From assembly GCA_021464245.1 (NCBI GenBank), contig JADCRB010000074.1, positions 1,632,208 to 1,696,207 on the forward strand: a stretch of DNA of 64,000 nucleotides, written 5' to 3'. How positions within the stretch are numbered: position 1 is the stretch's first letter; the number at the start of each line of letters is the position of its first letter. A program made the translations under genes and the position numbers. This document shows, piece by piece, positions 52,516-62,435 of the stretch. The notes beneath the pieces were generated by a model, which was given only the letters and a program-made list of their open reading frames with translations, was not told the origin of the DNA and ran no database searches. This DNA is from Carallia brachiata (taxonomy: Eukaryota; Streptophyta; Magnoliopsida; Malpighiales; Rhizophoraceae).

Positions 52516-54061
52516 CTAGCCGTCCTTGCGCACCAATTTCACATGAGCGACGACCTCGCCCTCGTCATCCACCCGTCCAACGTCGTTGAAAGTTTGACCA
52601 GTCATCTGATCGGACGACTTGAGGGCTGATGCCACAGCTCCAGGGGACGTCTCTTCAAGAGGGACCGCCACCTCCACAAGCTCCACCTTTCCCTCGCTCA
52701 CATCTTTGTCTAAAGCCTGCCTTCCTGTACAGCCGTGCTCACGCGCCGCCTCCGTCTCTTCCGCGTCATCGCGTGGCATTGTCGAGTTTATCACTTCCTT
52801 AATCCTCCCAAGCCCAAGTGAACTAAAGATGCTCTCCCTTGCTGCGTCCCCTCTAATATATCAAGTCCAAATAGCAGTCAAACAAGGGGGGGGGGGGGGG
52901 GGGAAAAAACAATGAGCTTTAGTATTGATACGGAGGCAGTCGGTCACACTTGAATCAATTGCAAAAAAAATGAAAATGCCGGAAAAACGCTGAAAGTACA
53001 TGTGCAAGCCGAATCATGAGTTTGATGTTTAAGCATATGAATGATTTTGGTTACCTTTCAGCTTCAGAATCCTTAGCTTCTAGAGCTCTTTGGTCTGCTT
53101 CATCCTTGTGCTCCTTCTCTTGCAACCTCAATTCCTCCATCTTTTGCCTTGCTTCCTCCTCGGTTTCACCTAATTTTTCCTGTCCCGAAATATAAACAAG
53201 ATCAATATATATTAATGCATAAAAATATATAGTAGGACAGAAACAATGGTCTCCTGATGACCTTTGCTGCCTCCGCAGTCTCTGCTGTCTTCTCTTTGGC
53301 TTCCTCTTTTTTACCAGTCAAAATGTCCGCGGCCTTTCTTGCGGCTTCTTTAGCAGACTCCGTAGTTCCGCAAGCTTGTTGACTGCGGCGTCCTTCCCCT
53401 CTTTCGCTTTCTCAGCTGTGTAACCCTTAGTTTCCTCTGCTTTCTCAGCAGCATAGTCTTTATACTCACCCGCTTTCCCCGCCGCAGAATCCTTAGTTTC
53501 CTTGGCCTTCTCCGCTGCTGTGCCCTTATACTCGCCTGCCTTGTTCTTGGCCTCCTCTGCTTTTTGCGCCGCGTAATCTTTATACTCTTCCGCCTTCCCC
53601 TTTGCAGACTCCTTCGTCTCCTTCGCTTTCTCTGCTGCATAATCCTTATGTTCACTCAACTTCTCCTTTGCAGATTCCTTCGTCTCCTTCGCCTTCTCTC
53701 CATACTCTCCCATTTTCCCTCCAGCCGATTCTTTCGTTTCTTTTGCCTTTTCTGAAGCAGTATCTTTGGTTTCTCTTGCTTTCTGGCCAGCTCTGTCAGC
53801 AGCTGCCTCTGCCGTCTCGGCTCCCTCTTGGCTCTTGCCCACTACGGCCTCTTTCGCATGCTCCAACGTGTCGGCAACTGCCTTAAATACAGACCCAATC
53901 ACCCCCAGTCTCTCTTCTTGCTGCTGCTCTGTTCGGTCCGTCTCTGTCCCCAGCAGGGCTCGCTCTTCATAAGCTTTTTCTCTGTTCACGTCCCTTAGAT
54001 CAGCAGGTGCTTGTTGAGCTTCTGCCTCAGCTCTCTCCACCTTCTCCTGACTTGACGCCAT
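52516..54061 (-). CDS. LEA protein, group 3/D-29 (ECP63-like); one-base deletion in exon 1 of this copy
   Basis: Three coding exons, 54061-53262, 53179-53055 and 52852-52516, give about 420 residues once the frame is restored. After MASSQEKVERAEAEAQQ comes a long run of 11-residue repeats of the EKAKETKESAKGKAEEYKDY type. These repeats form amphipathic helices on drying. The end is non-repetitive and acidic. The family protects cells during seed desiccation and drought. The open frame from 54061 runs off at 53318 because one G is missing in CTACGG-AGTCTG (near 53360-53361). One base later the frame resumes ESAKEAARKAADIL and continues in phase through exons 2 and 3. The start at 54061 is preferred over an upstream ATG at 54166 because the family begins MASxQ. 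Neighbouring TauE/SafE matches Arabidopsis At2g36630/At2g36640. Confidence 0.9.
52886..52903. repeat. Run of eighteen G in LEA intron 2
   Basis: Eighteen uninterrupted G on the + strand (C on the coding strand) lie 34 bp upstream of the exon 3 acceptor. Long G homopolymers are rare in plant introns. The run could form a quadruplex and its true length is hard to sequence. Confidence 0.95.
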
Positions 54062-54164
54062 CACCAAGAACGCTGAGAGTTGTGAGAGATGAAGCTTTAC
54101 TGGATTTACTATGATTTTTGAATTCTCGCTTTCTTGTTCGATCTGTGTTTTCCCGCGAACTAGC

Positions 54165-54388
54165 AATATTAATAGTCTTCTGTGAAGTCACGCCGACTCG
54201 AATATTGTGGTGGCACGTTGAGGATGGTTTTAATAGCTGACTGCCACGTTGTGAAACATGATACTGTGAGCTGACACCTCATCATTCTTGCGAAGCTGCG
54301 AGAGGACACTACGGCATGCCCTAAGCTAAGCGAGACATGAGCTTCGGTCAATTTGAGTCGTGCTTATCACTTTGGGTTGTGCCACGTG
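54165..54388 (-). promoter_or_regulatory. LEA promoter with ABRE, DRE and TATA-like motifs
   Basis: Upstream of the LEA start are a TATA-like CTATTAATA near 54165-54175, a DRE/CRT core GCCGAC at 54192-54197, ACGT cores in GGCACGTTG (about 54212) and GCCACGTTG (about 54242), and a CCACGTGC G-box/ABRE at 54382-54389. ABRE plus DRE is the known combination for abscisic acid, drought and cold induction, consistent with the protein. Motifs are seen; induction is inferred. Confidence 0.6.
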
Positions 54389-54518
54389 CATCATGTCTGG
54401 AAGGTTGCTGCGGATATCCTGAAATGAATTGGACATTGGATGACAAACTTCTCCATCAATTTGGTGTTCGACTTTTTTTATTTATCATTTTTTTTAAAAT
54501 TTTTTTTAATCTTCAAGC

Positions 54519-54862
54519 AACGGGGACCGCTCACGGGAATTTTTCATGCAGTAGTTTTTAATTCAGTACTTCTGCCCGACAATTACTCGAAATTGGTTAG
54601 TTGAGGACCTTGCTTCTTATTTGCCAGTTTATGATGTAGCTTCTTAAACAAAACAATTTTGGGAATCAGATTCAGCTTGGTGCATTTTCCTCTTTAAACT
54701 TTAAATATTAACTGACAAGTGAACTATAGCTTTCGCAGTGAAAAAAGAAAGGGAAGAAATATCCACAAGTAACTTCTTTGCACAAGACTGAAATTTACAC
54801 TTTTGGACTAGCCTTGCAAAGGAACAATCATTCAATAAGCAACAGTACAACTTAAACAGGAA
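54519..54862. repeat. 344-bp direct repeat, copy A
   Basis: This begins AACGGGGACCG and ends near AACAGGAA. It matches 56777-57119 along its whole length with scattered substitutions and small indels, above 90 % identity by eye. Neither copy has a gene. The two enclose the LINE relic. Confidence 0.9.
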
Positions 54863-55699
54863 CAGGGTCTTTAAAATAATGGCACATATCTATTATTAAA
54901 ATTTTAATTATTGATTAAATAATAAATTCAATAAAATTTATAATTTAAATTTAAATAATGAATTTACATTATCATTTTGTATTGAATTTTTATTTCTGTC
55001 TAGTGAGACTTTTTTTTTTAAATTTATTAAAAGGTCTGTTTAGCTATAAACTATAAAATAGAGGTAATTCTCTTATCCTATAAAACTTTCTCTCGATTTA
55101 TAAAACAGAAGTCTTAATCTCTAATTATTAGAGTGTTCCCTAAAAAACACACTGAGACTCTTCTTCAAAAGATGTCTCATCACATTTTTGCTGCCAAAAA
55201 TTGTATGTACTTAGTATGAGACATGGATTAACTTTTTATATCTCATTACCTATATTTAAATATTGAAATAGCCAAATTATACATGTCTAATTAAATCTCA
55301 TGTGTCATGTACCTTTAATATAATTAATTGAAATATTTTATTAATTTTTTTTTTTGATATTAAGACTTTTTAATTCTCTATTCAAATCTTAATGATTCTA
55401 TTCTTTAATTTTCTATTCAAATTTTAATGATTCTATCATTTGCATGATTTTTTTTTTTTTGAGAAAAAAAAGATTATGTTGCAGGCACGTGCTTTGTATG
55501 GATAACCGATCGACTTTTTTTCCGTACAAGTGTACAACTGGAATCGTATTTCAATTGCTTTTTTCTTTATTTTTTTCTTTTTAGAAAAGAGTTTAAGATA
55601 GGGATGTCTTTAGTCCAGGATAATAGAGAGTTTATAGATTATTAAGAATTCTGGATAAAATTTATGTGTTATCTAATTACAAAGAATTTTTTTTTTAAT

Positions 55700-56620
55700 G
55701 CTGAAAGAATGAAATTATAGAACTAAGACTTAACAAAACTTATAAGCCTCAACGAGGAAGGCAATAGGTTACAACATCTGATTGTAAGATATCACCAATT
55801 TTAAGAGGAGGTGATTGCCAAATCTTTAAAGAAGTATGATCCATAATTTTAAAATTAGTCATAAAGTCAGTACAAGAATTTTCTTCCTTTAAAATGTGCT
55901 AAAGTTTGCAAGACCATAAAAGATTAAGAATGTGTTTACATTCTGCAATAAGAAGACGAAAGAAATTAACTTTTCAATCCTGTCTTCAAATTTTTTGTAA
56001 TGCTAATAAGGAGTGTGTTTCTATAATGATGTTCCAGAGACCTTTGTACCATGCGGTTTTTAAGACGTGAAACATTACTCTTCGCTCTAAGTTGATGGCC
56101 AAATTTACACCACAAAAGCCAGAAAAGCCATATAGCCAACAACCACAATGATCCCTTGCTATGCCGCCAAAACCCGTAAGGCCTGGAGCACCTTTTGCAC
56201 AACCATCAATATTAATCTTGACTGTAGATGAGGCGGTGGGATCCAGCTGATAAGGTTGTTTGCAATTTTTCGTTGAATGCTTAAATGCTTGCAAGCATTG
56301 TCCGTAGCTGCCCACACATTAAATATTTCTGTTGCTCTTCTTCGTATCATAGCAACGACATCCAAGGATGAGTATAGTTCGGCTTCAAAAACAAATTTGT
56401 TTCTGAAGAACCGAATGGGCCATAGTGTGGAAATAAAAATGCGTTGTAGAGAGCATACTCATGCGGTGATAGTTGGGTCAATGCAGCCTCTTTTTATCCA
56501 TGATTTGAAGTCATTTGGGGGACAAGAGCTGAAAATTATGTCCTGTTGTAGAATTGTCCAGATGGACCGTGCAAAGGATTTCAACTGCAGTCAACAAAAT
56601 TTAAATTCAAGATAAAGCGT
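55700..56620 (-). mobile_element. LINE relic: RNase H-like C-terminal region
   Basis: On the minus strand broken frames read LWPIRFFRNKFVFEAE, then NVWAATDNACKH, then VKINIDGCAKGAPGLTGFGG and DHCGCWLYGFSG. This is the usual layout at the 3' end of plant non-LTR retrotransposons: end of the reverse transcriptase region, spacer, RNase H domain. Frameshifts and stops break it, and the reverse transcriptase core is missing. It is an old truncated fragment. Confidence 0.75.
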
Positions 56621-56776
56621 AACAAAAGTTGAACTCTTAGTCATTGAACCTATATTTGTAGACTCGGTAGTTTTTCTCTCAAACCCAATCTAGGCACAAC
56701 TTAACCCAAAGGCCTAGTTGCTTGTTTGGGTTGGGCCCATTGTAAACTGGTCCACTGCTAAACTGTTTGGCCCTGT

Positions 56777-57119
56777 AACGGGGACCGTTCACGGGAATTT
56801 TTCATGCAGTCGTTTTTAATTCAGTACTTCTGCCCGACAATTGCTCGAAATTGGTTAGTTGAGGACCTTGCTTTTTATTTGCCAGTTTATGATGTAGCTT
56901 CTTAAACAATACAATTTCGGAATCAGATTCAGGTTGGTGCATTTTCCTCTTTGAACTTTAAATATTAACTGACAAGTGAACTATAGCTTTCGCAATGAAA
57001 AAAGAAAGGGAAAAAATATCCGCAAGTAACTTCTTTGCACAAGACTGAAATTTACACTTTTGGACTAGCCTTGCAAAGGAAGAATCATTCAATAAGCATC
57101 AGTACAACTTGAACAGGAA
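56777..57119. repeat. 344-bp direct repeat, copy B
   Basis: Copy B of the repeat at 54519-54862, in the same orientation. It lies about 210 bp beyond the stop codon of the exostosin-family gene, so copy B is probably the original 3' flank and copy A a duplicate. Confidence 0.9.
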
Positions 57120-57329
57120 ATGGATATTTTTTTTTTGAAAAAAAAAAACAACAATCACTCAAATTTCTATTCTGCATTAAAATGCAGAGACAATTAATTT
57201 ATTCTTTTTACAGTTAGGCACTAAATGAAATCAAAAGAATTTTACTGAACTTTATTACCTGATCTACATCTGCTAAAAGATAGTGGAACATCTGAAAATT
57301 AGTAACAAATATAACAATATTGACTTCAA

Positions 57330-60300
57330 TCAACTGGTTTTGGCTGATTGACCATCTTGTACTCTGACATTGAGCCTTCTAAGCCAAATTGAGTGGAGAA
57401 TCATGTGGAAAACATCGAAACGCTTTGGAGGAGAATTGACCTCAAAGTGTCTCCTTATTTGCAGACTCTTCTCTGCATTCTTATATACTGCCTGGGCGGT
57501 ATGCTCATTAATATTGTCTTCAAGTTGGGGATATCTTTCACCGGAACCTCGACGGAGAATGATTTCCAATTCAGCACATCACTGAAAGGCGGCACGTAAT
57601 GTTCTGAAATCAGAACCGGAACACAACCCGTGTAAAATGCTTCCACGACTCGCGGGCTGGCAACTTCATAACCACTTGGACAGAGGCAGAACTTGCTCTT
57701 TCTCAACATGTCGTAGTAAGAGATGCCTTTTGGGAGGTATTGATGCACCTGAATATCATTATCCTTGTTCTCCCAATGCTCGAGAACGATAGGTCTAATA
57801 GGGCCATGAAGTGCTCCCGCAAAGAAGGCCAAGATTGAACGCTTTGATGGAGATGGTCCACCGATTAATCCGCGTGTCGTACCGACTTGGAGATTGATTT
57901 CTGGAAAGGATACGTCTTTGATGGGGTTGAACCTCTCTGACGTGTTTGCATTGCATAGTGCATGGATTGAGTTTTTGCCAAGCTGAGGATGAGAAAATGA
58001 AGCTTCTGGCCCCTGGGACAACAGAACATGCATGTTGTAAATACTTGGATAATGTACTTACTTAGCTGGTTGAAATGCTTGTTTTTCCATTAACTGACTA
58101 TGCTTGAAGGGACACAAAAAATGATGTAAGCGTCAAAAGAAAGTGAGAGTCTTGCTATTGTTGTCAATTGGCCATCGAAATTCATATTTGATGAAATTGG
58201 TCAAGTTTGACTAAGTGCGTTCAAAATATGATTCTACTTGATCAGGCTTGGAAACGATTAGTCCCACTTAAAAAAATGAATACCACTTGATCAAACGTTT
58301 CAATGACTAGTCTCAAATGGATATTATTCAACTTAAACATCCAATTTGGAGGTCTTAGTTCTAATCTTAAAATGAGGGTATTCGGAATTTAAGGTGTTGG
58401 CCCACCACCTGCTGGACTAACAAAACAGAAAGGTTTAAGCAATAGTATGCTTAAAACCTATATCAACGCTAACTTACACCTATTTGGTCATATTTGATGT
58501 AATCTAATATGCCTGCAAATATAGAACAATGACAAACAGAAACTAACCCAATCATGGCAGGCAAGCATAAAATGGTCCGCGCCAAGACTTCGATTCCAGT
58601 AGGGGTATTTTCCAGCAACAACATTAACATAGTCTCTGACAGTCTTTCTTATGGGACCAAAATCATGTGAATCTCGCACATAGACAAAATGAACCATCAT
58701 TACTACACTGAAGGGAAGGAAGAAAGCATGGGCCTTCTCAGGATCTCTGGTCCGGAACTGGGCAGAAACCTCCATCCCGTGAATAAAATTTCCTTCCATA
58801 GCATATATGCTCTTGCAAGGACCAGCATGAAATACTGGGGGCTCCCCTTCTTCATATACAAATATCTTGAACTGCTTTTCCATTTCCAAGTAGCTCCTGT
58901 AATGGCAAAGGCACAATTACATCTATAAACTGAATTTATAGATTATGTGCTGCATCCATTTTCTACATCTCTGAACTGATGTAACGAAATATGGTCAGAA
59001 GAAATTGCAACGTAGATTCCTAGATTTGAGTTTTTGACCCTATAAAAAATTCTTTTTTTTTTTTTTTTTTGGTCTTGGGAGCTATAAAAAATTCTTATAA
59101 CAAATTACTCACTGGCCTAAGTCCAAATGTCCTTTTGGACCTGGATTCTATCCACTGAAAGCTCATGGGCCTAACTTAATTTCGTTCCAGTCATACTCAT
59201 CGTTCTGTCACACCGTCTATTACCCAATCACGCTGGAAACTTCCGTCCAAGAAACAGAATGGTATAGAAATTTATTTATTTATTTTTACGATAAAATAAC
59301 CAATATAAATTTTTTTTTTTTGAGAATAATTTTTTTAGTTTATAAAAAACGCTATTAGACATATAAGGGGAGACAAAAATAAGGTTGATAAGAATTAAAT
59401 CTCTCATCTTGTAATTAATGAGCACTCCCCTCCAACATTTTTTTTTTAAATAATAGCCAATAAAAAAGTTACCTATGAAAGACTTTGGAATTCCAGTACA
59501 TGGGGCCCGACGGAAGATAGTCACGGTCCCCCTCCGTCTGATTTGCGAATTTGGCCTCTTTGATTGCAACGCGGGTTTTTTGCAAGCCAGCTTCAAGTTT
59601 TTCCAACTTTGTATACTCTCTTGGACCTCCGTCCTTCTTGGAGATATCAGTAGACTCAATCGAGGGGGCGGCTGCAGGAATTTCACTCACTGCAATGTTT
59701 AGACCAGTTTCTTCTGTTGCATTCTGGAAAATCATTTTGTACTCCCTCAAGTCACATAAATAACGAAAACCCCAGTAACATATACTCAAAAAATTGGTTC
59801 AATCTAAAGTTGAAAATTAACAATTAAAAAGGGATTAAGGAAAAGGTGGCTCTTTCATATGTGGATTAATTTTTCAAATAAATCAAAATTGAATACACTT
59901 ACAATTTTTTTTTTCTTACCACGAAGAGCGAGAAAGATGGATTAAATTTGACTCAGAATTACCCGCCACACACAAAACGGAGTAGATTTGCTAGTTACGC
60001 AAAAGCGAACCTTAATTTTATTTCCCTCAATTGCATGAAAGAAAAAGAGTTCAGCCTAGCAAAAACTATCACATCTAAAGCAACATTAATAAGAGAAAAG
60101 TGGGGAAAAAACCCAAAAAAAAAAAAAAACAGAAAAGCAATAAAAAAAAGCCAAGAAATCTTGCGCTTAAGAACTCTTTTTTGCTTCAAGTTGCAGCTTT
60201 CGGTGCGACAGTCACCTCGTCACACCTCTTACGTTTTGGATACCAATCCTCCAAAAAAGAAAAATAAAAAATACAAACAAAAAGATCTCAACTTTGCATG

Positions 60301-60943
60301 GAAGCTAGCTCAAAAAAAGGAACAAAAAAGAAGGGAAAAAAAATGATAATGGAGAAAAAGGGTCAGAAATTAGTAATTGTCAAGATTCCAAGAACCCAAT
60401 TCTAAAGAAACCGTATCTCCCTCAAACGAGGGGAACTAAGTGGGGTTCCTAATTAATGAAGTAATTAAAGATTTTTGTAAAAAGCTAAAAATTCCCAAGA
60501 AAAGATTGACAAAAAAGTAGTGACACAATTCTTACATGTTCTTCAATCCGTATAGCCTCAACTGAGAGCAGTGGAGTAGAAGACCTGTTAAGAACAGAAT
60601 CATCAGATATGGCTTTTCTTTCTTCACTATTTTGGACGCCTCCCACCACCACCATCCTCGGTTGCAAATCCTCTACTCTTTCAGTACCGTCTTTTCCATC
60701 CAAAACAGCCGGCGCCGCCTCGACGGGAACACTAACGGAGAAAGTACTGTTTAAAGAACCACCTGTAACCGTAGGCTGGCTAGATATGTAGTCCCAGGTG
60801 GAAAATCTTGGACTCAACATGGCAATAACCCCAGAAACAACTATCAACGGGACCATAAACCACAGGAGCTTCATCGATATTGATGAAGATTGTGAAAAAA
60901 ACCGACATGCAAGTCTTGTCCTGCACTCACTATTATCCCCCAT
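57330..60943 (-). CDS. Exostosin-family glycosyltransferase (GT47); one-base deletion in exon 4 of this copy
   Basis: Four coding exons: 60943-60536, 59723-59473, 58896-58548 and 58012-57330, about 563 residues when the frame is restored. A single hydrophobic segment near residues 24-43 (LLWFMVPLIVVSGVIAML) makes it a type II membrane protein of the Golgi. A Ser/Pro-rich stem follows. From about residue 227 the exostosin domain begins with EMEKQFKIFVYEEGEPP and continues through [50 protein letters not shown] and GCVPVLISEHYVPPFSD. The family builds cell-wall polysaccharides and the acceptor is unknown. Exon 4 is 683 nt where 684 are needed. A base is missing near 57461-57466, so the frame stops after RMQRRVCK, while the next frame carries IRRHFEVNSPPKRFDVFHMI. 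It resembles Arabidopsis At5g03795, from memory. Confidence 0.92.
59040..59096. repeat. Poly(T) micro-insertion with 15-bp duplication, in exostosin intron 2
   Basis: CTATAAAAAATTCTT is identical at 59040-59054 and 59082-59096. Between are sixteen T and GGTCTTGGGAG. This is one of the cleanest examples in the window and lies in the intron between exons 2 and 3 of the glycosyltransferase gene. Confidence 0.7.
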
Positions 60944-61160
60944 TTCTTGATGAGAAGCTAGCTCTTAGAAAGAGCTATAGTGGGGTCCTCCTGAAATTTA
61001 CCTAAAATCTATCTGCTTCTACAGTTTATTGTGATGCCCTCTTTTTTGTTTTTTTTTTCACTATTCAGACCCGTATAGGGAATGATTTTCCCGCATTTTT
61101 TGCTAGGATTCTTTGCATGTTAATTGTGCTGAAGGACTTTTTGTCTTTTCAGAAAGGCAG

Positions 61161-61215
61161 ACGAAGTTGAACATTTTTTATTTTTTATTTTTTTTGAGAA
61201 TGACGGAGTTGAACA
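61161..61215. repeat. Poly(T) micro-insertion with 13-bp imperfect duplication
   Basis: ACGAAGTTGAACA (61161-61173) and ACGGAGTTGAACA (61203-61215) flank 29 bp of T-rich sequence ending GAGAATG. On the minus strand this is CATTCTC followed by an interrupted poly(A). Confidence 0.55.
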
Positions 61216-61492
61216 ATTGGCAGCAAGTGGCTGCGCCATCAGGCGGTCCATCACGCCAAGCGTCTCCTAGTCCTGATAGAAGCCCCCTTCCATGTGTGTG
61301 GTTCTCATGCAAATTTTGCACGCTGCCAATTTTACCCTTCGCCATCACCGACCCCTCTTGAATGGTCCTGTACTTATATTTCCCGTCGCTGTCTTCCACG
61401 CGCCAATTCTCGCACTCGCCGGGGCCGCGCCCGGGGGATATTGTCTTGGGGAAGTGCAACGGAACCTCATACCCCGAGGACCGGATGGTCAT
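61178..61492 (-). CDS. Possible small protein-coding exon, unknown family
   Basis: A 104-codon frame in a local GC-rich block (61220-61500) set in AT-rich DNA. It reads MTIRSSGYEVPLHFPKT, then ECENWRVEDSDGKYKYRTIQ and EGSVMAKGKIGSVQNLHENH, with a balanced composition and no low complexity until its end runs into the poly(A)-like micro-insertion. The frame stays open upstream of the ATG to an acceptor-like CAG near 61513, so it could be a last exon. I do not recognise the family. The last residues before the stop come from the inserted A-rich tract, so the natural end may have been altered. Confidence 0.4.
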   Translation of the reverse strand: MTIRSSGYEVPLHFPKTISPGRGPGECENWRVEDSDGKYKYRTIQEGSVMAKGKIGSVQNLHENHTHGRGLLSGLGDAWRDGPPDGAATCCQLFNSVILKKNKK

Positions 61493-62327
61493 TTTACGAG
61501 ATCTGCCTGATTTCGAGAGAATATTGTAATTGTCTAATCGTTTTATATTTTTTTAAATTTAATTGGCAGGAATTTTAGACAGTACTTTACTTTTTATTTT
61601 GTTAAAAGATAAAAAATCATGAACCTTCTCCCTCAATTGTTTCGTGATGAAGACTACACTCCCCTACCGTTTCTCAAAATATATAATTTGTTTTTTCTTA
61701 GTTTTATCGGAGATACTTAGGTTGGATGGAAGGTCATGTTACCTTGTTTCATACTTCACTAGCTACAAAACTATTTATTAAGGAAACCATTCGTCCGTAG
61801 AAGAAACGAGGAACGTGATTAATAAAAATAATCTTTGAAAGTTTCCGAAGTACAACGCATTACGCATGTATAGGACATTTTAGTGTGAATAATATAGCCA
61901 TTGGACTGGACCACCGAGAGAAAATTGAAAAAGTCATATTAGAGTATTTAAGGGTTTAATCTTTCATTAACACGAAGATATATCATATATATGAAGCAAT
62001 AATAATTGATTGTCCGCATATAAATTTACGACACTAAGACTGACAATGACACATAATAATTTTAACGGAAAAATTATATATACAGAGATTTTATATTGAA
62101 AGTATATACATTTAATAAAATAATAATATTTTTGTATTGTTTTAAGAAAAATAATTTTGGAGAAAAAGTTTTTTGTAGAGAATCTCACATGATGCTTACA
62201 TTTTGTGTTTTGGGGTAACACTAATGTAGATCTAGATTTTAATTTTTTTCAAAAAAAATCAAAACAAAAAAAATTAATTTTTTAATGTTTCGGTATTGCT
62301 CGGTACCTGTATTCAAACCCTAATTTT

Positions 62328-62435
62328 AATTAATAATGTTCTTAACACCATTTAATTACAATTTTTAACTACAATACTAATTAATGTCTTTTGCCTTGTA
62401 TTATTATAGTTAAATGGTGTTAAGGATATTAATTG
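62328..62435. repeat. Short foldback element
   Basis: AATTAATAATGTTCTTAACACC on the left pairs with GGTGTTAAGGATATTAATT on the right, continuing through ATTTAAT/TTAAAT. Arms are about 35 bp around a loop of roughly 40 bp. It is probably a MITE remnant. The transcript would form a hairpin, but no microRNA is recognised in it. Confidence 0.55.
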
